DNA of 64,000 bases from an uncultured Lutibacter sp. (GTDB taxonomy: Bacteria > Bacteroidota > Bacteroidia > Flavobacteriales > Flavobacteriaceae), in the NCBI RefSeq assembly GCF_947495725.1, contig NZ_CANLZZ010000002.1, positions 186,001 through 250,000 on the forward strand, given 5' to 3'. A program made the translations under genes and the position numbers. Below, piece after piece: positions 1 through 8,334 of this stretch (positions are counted from its first letter, which is position 1; each line of letters starts with the position of its first letter). The notes under the pieces were generated by a model. That model saw only the letters and a list, made by a program, of their open reading frames with translations, was not told the DNA's origin and ran no database searches.

Positions 1-1329
1 TTAAAGGAAAAGTATAGTAAGTTAAAAAAACCATTTAAGTATGAATTTAAAGGGCTTACAAAAAATAATAAAGAACTCTTTTTAGAAGTTTCAATTAGCT
101 ATTTAATGTATGGCAACGGTTATACTATTCAAGGTATAGTGCACGATATTACAAATAGGAAGATTAGAGAAATTGAACTTGTTAAAGCTAAAGAAAAAGC
201 TGAAGAAAGTGATCGATTAAAAACAGCATTTTTAGCAAATATGAGTCACGAGATTAGAACTCCTATGAGTGGAATTTTAGGGTTTGCAGAACTGTTAGAA
301 AAACAAAATATTTCTGAAGAGAAAAAACAAAATTTCTTAAAAATTATTAAGCAGAGTGGAAATCGAATGTTAAATACCGTAAATGATTTAATTGATATTT
401 CTAAAATTGAAACAAACCAGGTAAGTTTGGTATTATCCAAGATAAATATTAATCATAGAATTGGTATTTTATTCAATTTTTTTAAGCTTGAAGCAGAAAA
501 TAAAGGTATATCGTTAAATTATTCTAATGGCTTATCAGATGAATTAGCGTATTTAGAAATAGACAAATCAAAATTTGATTCTATTTTATCAAATTTAATT
601 AAAAATGCAATTAAGTTTACAATTAAAGGGCAAATAGATTTTGGATACAAACTTGTAATAATTGGTGATAAAGAGTTTTTACAGTTTTATGTTAAAGATA
701 CTGGTATTGGTATACCTTCAAATAGATTAGAGGCAGTTTTCAACCGCTTTGAACAAGCAGATTTAGACGATAAATTTGCGCGTCAGGGTTCTGGCCTAGG
801 ATTGGCAATTACTAAATCATATGTTGAAATGCATGGAGGTAAAATATGGCTAGAATCAATTGAAGGTACAGGATCGCAATTTTATTTTACGATTCCACAT
901 GTCAATTATTCAAACAAAATTAGTAAAACAGAAGAAAAGGTTTGCGAAATAAATGAATTGGAAAAAACTAAGATTAAAAAAATTCTTATTGTTGAAGATG
1001 ATGATATTTCAGCTATTTACTTGAAAGAAATTTTAAGTGATGAAAATTTAGAAATTACACATGTAAAAAATGGCAAAGATGCAATTGAATTTTGTAAAAA
1101 AAATTTAGATGTTGACATTGTTTTAATGGATGTGAAAATGAAAGATATGAATGGTTATGAAACAGCAATGGAAATTAGAAAATTTAATAAACAAATAATT
1201 ATTATTGCTCAAACTGCTTTTACATTTTCCCAAGTAAAGGAAAAAGCTTTTGAGGCTGGATGTAATGATTTTATTTCAAAACCCATTAATAGAGACGAAC
1301 TTTTAAATAAGATTAACTTGTTAAGTTAA
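1..1329 (+). CDS. Hybrid sensor histidine kinase / response regulator (5' end outside window)
   Basis: The frame is open from base 1, so this is the C-terminal part of a longer protein. The first ~45 codons read as the end of a PAS domain (ending IVHDITNRK). A HisKA dimerisation domain follows, with H-box SHEIRTP (phospho-accepting His codon at 247-249). The HATPase_c domain shows an N box (LSNLIKNAIKFT), G1 (DTGIGIP), F box (FNRFEQ) and G2 (GSGLGLAI). A receiver domain ends the protein, with acidic residues EDDD, the phospho-acceptor Asp in VLMDVKM (codon 1129-1131) and the conserved Lys in ISKPIN. Such hybrid kinases autophosphorylate on His and pass phosphate to their own receiver. There is no DNA-binding output domain. 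The signal sensed is not visible because the N-terminus is missing. It converges on moaE with a 6 bp gap. Confidence 0.93.
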   Translation, partial: LKEKYSKLKKPFKYEFKGLTKNNKELFLEVSISYLMYGNGYTIQGIVHDITNRKIREIELVKAKEKAEESDRLKTAFLANMSHEIRTPMSGILGFAELLEKQNISEEKKQNFLKIIKQSGNRMLNTVNDLIDISKIETNQVSLVLSKININHRIGILFNFFKLEAENKGISLNYSNGLSDELAYLEIDKSKFDSILSNLIKNAIKFTIKGQIDFGYKLVIIGDKEFLQFYVKDTGIGIPSNRLEAVFNRFEQADLDDKFARQGSGLGLAITKSYVEMHGGKIWLESIEGTGSQFYFTIPHVNYSNKISKTEEKVCEINELEKTKIKKILIVEDDDISAIYLKEILSDENLEITHVKNGKDAIEFCKKNLDVDIVLMDVKMKDMNGYETAMEIRKFNKQIIIIAQTAFTFSQVKEKAFEAGCNDFISKPINRDELLNKINLLS

Positions 1330-1335
1330 TTATAG

Positions 1336-1761
1336 TTATGGATGTGCGTTTACCCAAACCTCACCATCTTCAAAATGTTCTTTTTTCCAAATAGGAACGG
1401 TTTCTTTTAAGGTGTCAATAGCAAATTCACAAGCTTCAAAAGCGGCTTTTCTGTGTGCAGAAGATACAGCAATAATTACAGGGATTTCACCAATTTTAAG
1501 TTTGCCAAGCGCGTGGTGAATTGCAATTTTATGAATATCGAATTTCTCCAAAGCTAAGTCAGCAATTTTTTGTATTTCTTTAATAGCCATTGGTTCGTAA
1601 GCACTAAAATCTAATAAGGTAACTTCTTTGTTTTTTGTTGCATTTCTTACGGTACCAACAAACAATGCGATGCCACCACAAGAAGCATCTTGTACAAAAT
1701 TGTAACATTCATTTAAGTTTAATATATCAGAAGTTACTATTATTGAAGTTCTGCTTTTCAT
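1336..1761 (-). CDS. moaE: Molybdopterin synthase catalytic subunit MoaE
   Basis: 141 aa, the usual MoaE length. It matches the family throughout: GGIALFVGTVRN near residue 30, the HALGKLKIGE segment, and the C-terminal VPIWKKE with the conserved active-site Lys pair. MoaE forms a heterotetramer with MoaD and transfers two sulfurs from MoaD thiocarboxylate to precursor Z, making molybdopterin in the cytoplasm. The partner moaD lies 1.5 kb away on the same strand, separated by a DUF3817-type gene and corA. A molybdoenzyme operon starts just beyond moaD, so cofactor synthesis and its likely client are neighbours. Confidence 0.95.
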   Translation of the reverse strand: MKSRTSIIVTSDILNLNECYNFVQDASCGGIALFVGTVRNATKNKEVTLLDFSAYEPMAIKEIQKIADLALEKFDIHKIAIHHALGKLKIGEIPVIIAVSSAHRKAAFEACEFAIDTLKETVPIWKKEHFEDGEVWVNAHP

Positions 1762-1778
1762 TTTTAACTAAATATATA

Positions 1779-1786
1779 CAAATTTA
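1779..1786 (-). promoter_or_regulatory. Bacteroidota -7 promoter element for moaE
   Basis: On the minus strand this reads TAAATTTG, a full match to TAnnTTTG, 17 bp upstream of the moaE ATG, which implies a leader of about 10 nt. No well-spaced -33 TTG is evident. Confidence 0.5.
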
Positions 1787-1833
1787 AGAAATCTAAAATG
1801 TATTTTCGCGGCAACTACTAAATTATTGAAATA

Positions 1834-2109
1834 ATGAAAAAAACATTTAGAATTGTAAGTATATTAGAAGGAATATCTTATTTATTATTACTTTTTATTG
1901 CAACACCTATAAAATATTTGGTTGGAAATGAATTATTTGTGAAAATTCTGGGAATGCCACATGGGCTATTGTTTTTAACGTATGTCGTTTTAGCTATTAT
2001 ATTAAAATACGAGTTAAATTGGAAACCCAAAACCTTCATCATTATTTTGCTAGCGTCTGTAATTCCTTTTGGTACTTTTTATATAGATAGAAAATATTTA
2101 AAAGAATAA
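1834..2109 (+). CDS. Small integral membrane protein, DUF3817-like
   Basis: 91 aa with three hydrophobic segments (about residues 7-27, 42-60 and 68-84). The opening pattern (FRIVSILEGISYLLLL followed by a short polar loop, then GMPHGLLFL) is typical of the DUF3817 family of small inner-membrane proteins, whose function is unknown. The ATG follows a short leader with a near-consensus -7 element TATTTTCG at 1801-1808. It converges on corA with a 14 bp gap. The family call is from memory of the pattern. Confidence 0.8.
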   Translation: MKKTFRIVSILEGISYLLLLFIATPIKYLVGNELFVKILGMPHGLLFLTYVVLAIILKYELNWKPKTFIIILLASVIPFGTFYIDRKYLKE

Positions 2110-2123
2110 TTTTCTATTATAGA

Positions 2124-3179
2124 CTAAAACCAATTTTTTCTTTTAAAATAGCCAAGCATTATCAAAAAGATTAGAAACATAACTACCAAAATAATATGAT
2201 AACCATATTTAAATCCTAATTCGGGGATATTAACAAAGTTCATTCCGTAAATTCCTGCAATAAAAGTAAGCGGTATAAATATTGTTGAAACAATTGTTAG
2301 TGTTTTCATTACTTGGTTCATACGATGACCTTGGACAGAAAAAAATAGATTTATTAAACTCTCCAACCGTTTTTCAGACTTCTCACAATTATCCAATAAG
2401 GTTAAACATATATCTTTTATTTCAAAGTAATATTTTCGATGTTTTTTTTGGATTAAAACAAAATTTTCACGCTCAATTTTGGAAACAAACTCTTTGATTG
2501 GACCTATTGCTTTTATTAATGATTGTAGTTGAGATTTGTAGATTTCGATTTCAGTTAAAATTTCAGGAGATGGATCTTTATTTACATCTATAATTTTAAA
2601 ATTTTCTACTTTTTCTGAAATTGCATCAACAGTTTCAAAATAATTATCTAAAACAGACTCTAAAAGTAAATACAACAAATAGTCGGTACTTCGTTCGTGA
2701 ACAATTCCTGCTTTTTCACGTAAACGCTGTCTTATATGTTCAAAATAGTCGTTTTTTTGTTCTTGAAATGAAACCAAATAATTTTTACCAAGAACAAAAC
2801 TAAGTTGTTCCGATTTAATTTCGTTATTTGTTGAAGGTAAAATGGATTTTATTGAAAAATACCAATATTCTTCAAATTCCTGAATTTTAGGACGTTGATT
2901 TACATCCAAAATATCTTGAATTGTTAAATTATGAATGCCAATTTTTTTACATAAACTTTCAATTATTGAAACATCGTGTATACCGTGTGTATTTAACCAA
3001 TATTGTTTTTCTAAATCGCTAAAATCGTTAAATTCACTTTCTTTAATTGTTGTTAATTCTGTTAAACCAGTTTTGTTGTATTCAAATAATTGAATATTAA
3101 TTTTTTTTTCATATTGAATACCAGTAAAAATGAAGTTTGTTGGCTTTTCTTTCTTTCTGGTTAGTGTCTTTTTACTCAT
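2124..3179 (-). CDS. corA: CorA-type Mg2+/Co2+ transporter
   Basis: 351 aa. The large N-terminal part is soluble, with a long helical stalk (residues ~150-290). Two C-terminal membrane helices follow, TLTIVSTIFIPLTFIAG and HIILVVMFLIFLIML, joined by the signature YGMNF (GMN selectivity motif) and FVNIPEL. The short basic tail KRKNWF is also typical. CorA forms a homopentameric inner-membrane channel for Mg2+ and related divalent cations. A second, more divergent CorA-family gene lies at 40715-41671. It sits between moaE and moaD on the same strand but probably has its own promoter at 3227-3234. Confidence 0.95.
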   Translation of the reverse strand: MSKKTLTRKKEKPTNFIFTGIQYEKKINIQLFEYNKTGLTELTTIKESEFNDFSDLEKQYWLNTHGIHDVSIIESLCKKIGIHNLTIQDILDVNQRPKIQEFEEYWYFSIKSILPSTNNEIKSEQLSFVLGKNYLVSFQEQKNDYFEHIRQRLREKAGIVHERSTDYLLYLLLESVLDNYFETVDAISEKVENFKIIDVNKDPSPEILTEIEIYKSQLQSLIKAIGPIKEFVSKIERENFVLIQKKHRKYYFEIKDICLTLLDNCEKSEKRLESLINLFFSVQGHRMNQVMKTLTIVSTIFIPLTFIAGIYGMNFVNIPELGFKYGYHIILVVMFLIFLIMLGYFKRKNWF

Positions 3180-3226
3180 AGCTAAGAATTCCTAATTCAA
3201 TAAATAAATATTATGGCTGTTTATTT

Positions 3227-3234
3227 CAAATTTA
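3227..3234 (-). promoter_or_regulatory. -7 promoter element for corA
   Basis: Minus-strand TAAATTTG, an exact TAnnTTTG, about 48 bp upstream of the corA start. It lies just downstream of the moaD stop codon, so corA can be transcribed independently of moaD. Confidence 0.45.
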
Positions 3235-3246
3235 AATAAAATTTAA

Positions 3247-3489
3247 TTAGCCTCCACTAACTGGTGGAATTATAGCAACAACATCATTTTTTTTTAACAG
3301 TTGTCCATCATTTGCATATTCTTCATTAACAGCAATTGCAAATTCGTGAAGGTTTTTTAATTTAGGAAAGCTTCTTATTAATGATGCTTGTAAATCTTCA
3401 ATAGTTGTAATATTATTTACATCATATGTTAATTTAGTTTCACCAACTAAATCTGTAGCAATACCAAAAAATAAAAGCTCTATCTTCAT
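3247..3489 (-). CDS. moaD: Molybdopterin synthase sulfur carrier subunit MoaD
   Basis: 80 aa with a ubiquitin-like beta-grasp pattern. It ends in the diagnostic Gly-Gly (PPVSGG) that is adenylated and thiocarboxylated before donating sulfur in MoaE. The segment VNEEYANDGQLLKKNDVVAIIPPVSGG region fits the family. It works with MoaE (1336-1761) in molybdenum cofactor synthesis. It is divergent from the molybdoenzyme operon starting at 3637, and the 147 bp between them holds promoter elements for both directions. Confidence 0.93.
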   Translation of the reverse strand: MKIELLFFGIATDLVGETKLTYDVNNITTIEDLQASLIRSFPKLKNLHEFAIAVNEEYANDGQLLKKNDVVAIIPPVSGG

Positions 3490-3510
3490 AAATTATATTC
3501 TGCGTTTCTA

Positions 3511-3518
3511 CAAAAGTA
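3511..3518 (-). promoter_or_regulatory. -7 promoter element for moaD
   Basis: Minus-strand TACTTTTG (TAnnTTTG), 22 bp upstream of the moaD ATG. No -33 TTG is seen at the preferred spacing. Confidence 0.5.
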
Positions 3519-3602
3519 ATGTTATTTTATTTAGAATCATTATAAATAAAATCAATAAATTGCTTGTGTGATTCTTGTTACAAAACTAATATTTCTAATA
3601 AC

Positions 3603-3610
3603 TAACTTTG
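3603..3610 (+). promoter_or_regulatory. -7 promoter element for the molybdoenzyme operon
   Basis: TAACTTTG, an exact TAnnTTTG, 26 bp upstream of the ATG at 3637. It lies inside the region that a longer reading from 3568 would translate, which argues for the start at 3637. Confidence 0.55.
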
Positions 3611-3636
3611 ATAGAACTTCAAAATATTTTATAGAA

Positions 3637-5253
3637 ATGAAATATGGTTTTATAATAGATAATCGAAAATGTATTGGTTGTCATGCTTGTACAACGGCTT
3701 GTAAATCAGAACACGATGTGCCGGTTGGTGTTAACAGAACATATGTTAAGCAAATTGAAAAAGGAGAGTTTCCAAATACTCGAAGAATTTTTTCTGTTAT
3801 GCGATGCAATCATTGTACCGATGCACCTTGTGTTGAAATTTGCCCAGTAGAAGCACTTCATACTAGAGAAGATGGAATTGTAGACTTCGATAATAACCGA
3901 TGTATTGGTTGTAAATCGTGTATGCAAGCTTGTCCATACGATGCTTTATACATTGATCCGGATAACAATACGGCAGCAAAATGTAATTACTGTGCTCATA
4001 GAGTTGACGTTGGTCGCGAACCTGCCTGTGTTTCCGTCTGTCCCGAACACGCAATTATTGCAGGTGATATGGAGAACCCAAATACAGAAATTTCAGAATT
4101 ATTAGCGCGCCAGGCAGTAAAAGTTAGAAAGCCCGAAAAAGGTACTAATCCAAATCTGTTTTATATTGATGGAGATGATGCCTCATTAATTCCAGAAGCT
4201 ACGGCCAAATCTGGTCCAGGATTATGGAACTCTCAAGCTCGAGGTGTTGGTCATTATGCAAAAGCTGCAGAAAAGATGTTGCACTCTAACGGGGATGTTG
4301 ATTTACTACAAATGACAATTGATAATGATATGCAAGCGGCTTATCAAAGAAAAGATTCTGAAAACCCTAATTATATTGATGTGTTAACTGGTAAGGCTCG
4401 CAGAGTTTATGACACACCAGATAAAGGAATTCTATGGGGATGGGAAGTTTCTGCATATGTGTTTACAAAAGCAATAGCCGCAGGTGCATTTTTAATTCCA
4501 TTTTTAGCAATTATTTTAGGCTATGAAGTTTCTATAACAGCAAAATTATGGTCGGCTGGAATTTCATTGGTTGGCTTGGCCTTAACGGGCTTATTTTTAG
4601 TAATGGATTTAGATAGACCAGATAGATTTTTAAACGTTTTGTTACGTCCGCAATGGAATTCTTGGTTGGTAAAAGGTGGTTATACTATAACTATTTTTGG
4701 ATTATTAGTTACTATTTGGGGAGCAAATACGTTTTTCGAATTAGGTATTCCTGAAATTCCGTTATTATGGTTAACAGCTATTTTTGCAATTTTATTAGCC
4801 GTATATACAGCATTCCTATTTGCACAAGCAAAAGGACGCGATTTTTGGCAAAGCCCAACATTACCATTGCATATGCTTGTGCACAGTATTATGGCAGGAG
4901 CATCAATATTTGTTTTGGCGGCCTTAATTTTTGGAAACGAAAATTGGATGAGTATTTTAACAAATACCATAATTATTTCACTAATAGTAAATCTATTTAC
5001 GTTGGTAACCGAATTAACAATTACGCACCCAACAACAGCTGCAAAAACAGTTGTAAAAATGATAACTAAAGGAAGATATAAAAACCTGTTTTGGTTAGTA
5101 ACTGTGCTTTTAGGAAACTTAATTCCATTAGCATTGTTGATTTTTGGAAATACAGAACCGTTAACAATTGGCGCTTCAGTATTAGTATTAATAGGGATTA
5201 TTGCCACAGAAAAAATTTGGGTGGAAGCACCGCAAAGAATTCCGTTAGCGTAA
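3637..5253 (+). CDS. Fused four-cluster ferredoxin / NrfD-type quinone-interacting membrane subunit
   Basis: 538 aa from the chosen ATG. An in-frame upstream ATG at 3568 would add 23 residues unlike the family and would precede the promoter element. Residues ~1-190 are a DmsB/PsrB-like electron-transfer domain with four Cys groups for four [4Fe-4S] clusters: CIGCHACTTACK, CNHCTDAPCVEICP, CIGCKSCMQACP and CNYC...CVSVCP. The second half is an NrfD/PsrC-like membrane domain with about eight helices, beginning near WGWEVSAYVFTKAIAAG. Together they should pass electrons between the catalytic subunit encoded 88 bp downstream and the quinone pool. In most characterised PsrABC or SoeABC complexes these two domains are separate proteins. 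No signal peptide precedes the clusters, suggesting a cytoplasmic-facing arm. Confidence 0.92.
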   Translation: MKYGFIIDNRKCIGCHACTTACKSEHDVPVGVNRTYVKQIEKGEFPNTRRIFSVMRCNHCTDAPCVEICPVEALHTREDGIVDFDNNRCIGCKSCMQACPYDALYIDPDNNTAAKCNYCAHRVDVGREPACVSVCPEHAIIAGDMENPNTEISELLARQAVKVRKPEKGTNPNLFYIDGDDASLIPEATAKSGPGLWNSQARGVGHYAKAAEKMLHSNGDVDLLQMTIDNDMQAAYQRKDSENPNYIDVLTGKARRVYDTPDKGILWGWEVSAYVFTKAIAAGAFLIPFLAIILGYEVSITAKLWSAGISLVGLALTGLFLVMDLDRPDRFLNVLLRPQWNSWLVKGGYTITIFGLLVTIWGANTFFELGIPEIPLLWLTAIFAILLAVYTAFLFAQAKGRDFWQSPTLPLHMLVHSIMAGASIFVLAALIFGNENWMSILTNTIIISLIVNLFTLVTELTITHPTTAAKTVVKMITKGRYKNLFWLVTVLLGNLIPLALLIFGNTEPLTIGASVLVLIGIIATEKIWVEAPQRIPLA

Positions 5254-5257
5254 AATA

Positions 5258-5320
5258 GATGTCATTCTGAACAAAGTGAAGAATCTCACAATAGATTTAT
5301 CGCTTCCCTCAATATGACAA
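5258..5320 (+). repeat. Degenerate extragenic palindromic repeat (GTCATTCTGAAC...AGAATCTC type)
   Basis: The left arm begins GTCATTCTGAAC at 5261 and ends GAAGAATCTCAC at 5289. The right arm (about 5299-5319) is an inverted, degraded copy reading TGTCATATTGAGGG on the minus strand. It fills the intergenic gap inside the molybdoenzyme operon. The head and tail are shared with the elements at 48722-48806 and 50803-50882, although the centre differs. Confidence 0.7.
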
Positions 5321-5341
5321 GAATAAATTAAAAATTATACA

Positions 5342-8233
5342 ATGGGATACAAAAAACCGTCTTTTATAGAAAATATAGCAGAAAAAATGGGTATAATTCC
5401 AAATCTGCATAAAGATAATTATCAAGAGTTTGATAAAGACATGCGTCAGTTTTCAGATGAAGAAGTTGCTAAAATGTATGAGAATTTTCCTCCACCAGAA
5501 AAATGGGACAATTGGGTTGAATACGATCCAAAAGTATGGCCTAAAAAGGAGAAAAAAACATATCAAATTGTACCTACAACATGTTTTAATTGTGAAAGTG
5601 CTTGTGGTTTAACAGCTTTTATTGATAAAGAAACACAAGAAGTTAAAAAGTTTGAAGGAAATCCACACCATCCAGGAAGTAGAGGAAGAAATTGCGCTAA
5701 AGGACCAGCTTCTATAAATCAATTAACTGACCCGGATCGCATTTTATTTCCTTTAAAAAGAAAAGGAAAAAGAGGAGAAGGAGAATGGGAACGTGTTTCT
5801 TGGGATGAGGTTTTAGATACAATTGCAAATAGAATTAGAAAAGCAATTTTAGAAGATAGACATAACGAAATTGCATATCATGTTGGAAGGCCAGGGAAAG
5901 AAAAATTTATGAATTGGATTTTACAGGGTTGGGGAATTGATGGGCATAATTCACATACCAATATTTGTTCTTCGGGTGCTAGATTTGGCTACAATTTGTG
6001 GTATGGTTATAATCGTCCTTCACCAGATCACGCCGAAGCAAAGTTTATTTTATTAGTTTCTGCACATTTAGAATCTGGACATTATTTCAATCCACATGCA
6101 CAACGTATTATTGAAGGTAAAATGAAAGGAGCAAAATTGGCAACTATGGATCCACGCTTGTCAAACACCGCTTCCATGTCTGATTATTGGTTGCCATCAT
6201 ACCCAGGGACCGAAGCTGCTGTTTTATTGGCAATGGCATTAATTATTCTTCAAGAAGGATTGTATAATAGAGAATATTTAGAAAATTGGACAAATTGGAA
6301 GGAATATTTAAGAGCAAGACATTCAGATAAAGAAATAACTTTTGAGAATTATATTGCTGCAATGATTGATGAGTATAAAGAATTTACTCCTGAATTTGCA
6401 GAAAAAGAATCCGGTGTAAAAGCCGATATGATTGTAGAAATTGCTCATAAAATTGGTGAAGCTGGAGAGCGTTTTGCTTCGCATAACTGGCGTGCTGCAG
6501 GAGCTTCAAATTTGGGAGGTTGGTGTGTTGCAAGAGCATTACACTTTTTAACAACCTTAACAGGAGCAGTTGGTGCAAAAGGAGGAACATCACCAAATAG
6601 TTGGAACAAATTTAAGCCAACACAACCAAACCCACCAAAGCCACAAAAAAAATGGAACGAATTACATTTTCCTAAAGAATATCCTTTGGCATTTTTTGAA
6701 ATGAGTCAATTATTACCTCACTTTTTAAAGGAAGGAAGAGGTAAAATGGATGTGTATTTTTCAAGGGTTTTTAATCCAGTTTGGACGTATCCTGACGGAT
6801 TTACTTGGATGGAAATGTATGCCGATGAATCTAAATTTGGATTACACTCAGCATTAACACCTACTTGGAATGAAACTGCTTTTTATGCCGATTTTGTATT
6901 ACCAATGGGATTGGCTTCGGAGCGTCACGATTTAAATAGTTATGCTACTCATGGTGGAACTTGGGTTGCTTTTCGTCAACCAGTATTGCGCGAAGCTGCA
7001 AGAAGAAACGGAAAACCTGTAAAGTTAACTTATGAATCAAATCCAGGTGAAGTTTGGGAAGAAGATGAATTCTTTATTGAATTATCTTGGAGAATTGACC
7101 CGGATGGAAGTATGGGAATACGCAAACATTTTGAATCGCCATACCGTCCAGGAGAAAAAATTACCATTGACGAGTATTACCAGTACATTTTTGAACGTGT
7201 AAAAGGATTACCTGAAAAAGCAAAATCTGAAGGTTTAACAGAGTTACAATACATGCAAAAATACGGTGCTTTTGAGATAGAAAAAGGAGAATCTTATAAA
7301 GTAAATGAAAATGAGCTTTCAAAAGAACAGTTAGAAGGTTCAATAGTTGATCCTGTAACCGATGTAATTTCAAAAAATGGTAAAGCAATTGGTGTAATGG
7401 TAAAAGGAAAAGCTTGTGTAGGTTTTCCAACACCATCGCGTAAAAACGAGTTTTATTCACAAACCATGGTAGATTGGAAATGGCCAGAATATGCCACACC
7501 AACCTATATAAAAAGTCATATTCATAATGATAATTTAGATAAATCTAAAGGTGAGTATGTTTTAGTACCTACGTTTAGGCTTCCAACTTTAATTCATTCA
7601 CGTTCTGGTAATGCAAAATGGTTGGTGGAAATTTCAAACAGAAATCCTATATGGATGCATCCTGATGATGCTAAAAAATGGGGGTTCCAAACAGGTGATT
7701 TGGTAAAAATGAATACCGATATTGGCTATTTTATAGATAAAGTATGGGTCACCCAAAGTATGAAACCAGGTGTTGTTGCTTGCTCACATCATATTGGTCG
7801 ATGGCGCAGACCACAAGATAAAATTGGAAACCGTTGGGCTACAAATACTGTGAATATCGAGGGAGATGGAAAAGGAGCTTGGAAAATGAATACTATTTCG
7901 GGTATAAAACCTTTTGAATCTAGCGATAAAGATTCTAAACGAATTTTTTGGAAAGATGGAGGAGTACATCAAAATATAACTCACGCAGTTCATCCAGATC
8001 CAATAAGTGGAATGCATTGTTGGCATCAACGTGTTAGAATAGAAAAACCAGGCAATGAAGAAAAATATGGAGATATTTTTGTAGATACTAATAAATCTCA
8101 CGAAATATTTAAAGAATGGTTAGCGATGACAAGGCCAGCTCCTGGACCAAATGGTGAAAGAAGACCATTATGGTTTGATAGAGCTTTTAGACCTGATGAA
8201 TCAACCTATTATTTTAATAAAAAAGATAAATAA
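5342..8233 (+). CDS. Molybdopterin oxidoreductase catalytic subunit (PsrA/SoeA-like), cytoplasmic
   Basis: 963 aa. A Cys cluster C81-x2-C84-x3-C88...C118 binds the N-terminal [4Fe-4S] cluster. The DMSO-reductase-family fold follows, with LTDPDRILFPLKR at ~128-140, HTNICSSGARFG (C209 is the likely Mo ligand), DPRLSNTASMSDYWLP and a C-terminal molydopterin dinucleotide-binding domain containing WMHPDDAKKWG. There is no twin-arginine signal peptide, so the subunit should be cytoplasmic. That resembles SoeA of cytoplasmic sulfite dehydrogenase more than periplasmic PsrA/PhsA. The partner is the Fe-S/NrfD fusion immediately upstream. The substrate cannot be read from sequence: sulfite oxidation is plausible, with polysulfide, thiosulfate or other oxyanions as alternatives. 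A strong terminator follows. Confidence 0.9.
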   Translation: MGYKKPSFIENIAEKMGIIPNLHKDNYQEFDKDMRQFSDEEVAKMYENFPPPEKWDNWVEYDPKVWPKKEKKTYQIVPTTCFNCESACGLTAFIDKETQEVKKFEGNPHHPGSRGRNCAKGPASINQLTDPDRILFPLKRKGKRGEGEWERVSWDEVLDTIANRIRKAILEDRHNEIAYHVGRPGKEKFMNWILQGWGIDGHNSHTNICSSGARFGYNLWYGYNRPSPDHAEAKFILLVSAHLESGHYFNPHAQRIIEGKMKGAKLATMDPRLSNTASMSDYWLPSYPGTEAAVLLAMALIILQEGLYNREYLENWTNWKEYLRARHSDKEITFENYIAAMIDEYKEFTPEFAEKESGVKADMIVEIAHKIGEAGERFASHNWRAAGASNLGGWCVARALHFLTTLTGAVGAKGGTSPNSWNKFKPTQPNPPKPQKKWNELHFPKEYPLAFFEMSQLLPHFLKEGRGKMDVYFSRVFNPVWTYPDGFTWMEMYADESKFGLHSALTPTWNETAFYADFVLPMGLASERHDLNSYATHGGTWVAFRQPVLREAARRNGKPVKLTYESNPGEVWEEDEFFIELSWRIDPDGSMGIRKHFESPYRPGEKITIDEYYQYIFERVKGLPEKAKSEGLTELQYMQKYGAFEIEKGESYKVNENELSKEQLEGSIVDPVTDVISKNGKAIGVMVKGKACVGFPTPSRKNEFYSQTMVDWKWPEYATPTYIKSHIHNDNLDKSKGEYVLVPTFRLPTLIHSRSGNAKWLVEISNRNPIWMHPDDAKKWGFQTGDLVKMNTDIGYFIDKVWVTQSMKPGVVACSHHIGRWRRPQDKIGNRWATNTVNIEGDGKGAWKMNTISGIKPFESSDKDSKRIFWKDGGVHQNITHAVHPDPISGMHCWHQRVRIEKPGNEEKYGDIFVDTNKSHEIFKEWLAMTRPAPGPNGERRPLWFDRAFRPDESTYYFNKKDK

Positions 8234-8234
8234 T

Positions 8235-8260
8235 AAAATGCCGCAATTGCGGCATTTTTT
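8235..8260 (+). terminator. Rho-independent terminator after the molybdoenzyme operon
   Basis: Perfect hairpin AATGCCGCAATTGCGGCATT followed by a T run, 2 bp after the stop codon of the molybdopterin subunit. Confidence 0.9.
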
Positions 8261-8307
8261 ACAATATGATAATCTTATATTAAACTAGTTTAAAAGTCAA
8301 ATATTTT

Positions 8308-8315
8308 TACCTTTG
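8308..8315 (+). promoter_or_regulatory. -7 promoter element for alkaline phosphatase gene
   Basis: TACCTTTG, an exact TAnnTTTG, 19 bp before the ATG at 8335. A TTTA around 8289-8293 may act as a weak -33 element. Confidence 0.55.
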
Positions 8316-8334
8316 TGTAATTAAAAATCATAAA

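Noticed and set aside
3568-3636. N-terminal extension of the Fe-S/NrfD protein from an upstream ATG
   Set aside because: The added residues do not resemble the family, and a TAnnTTTG promoter element lies within the extension. The ATG at 3637 begins the conserved ferredoxin domain.
4680-5207. Long open frame on the minus strand (about 175 codons) inside the Fe-S/NrfD gene
   Set aside because: It is antisense to the conserved NrfD membrane domain. Its composition is the mirror of hydrophobic codons, and it has no promoter or recognisable motif.
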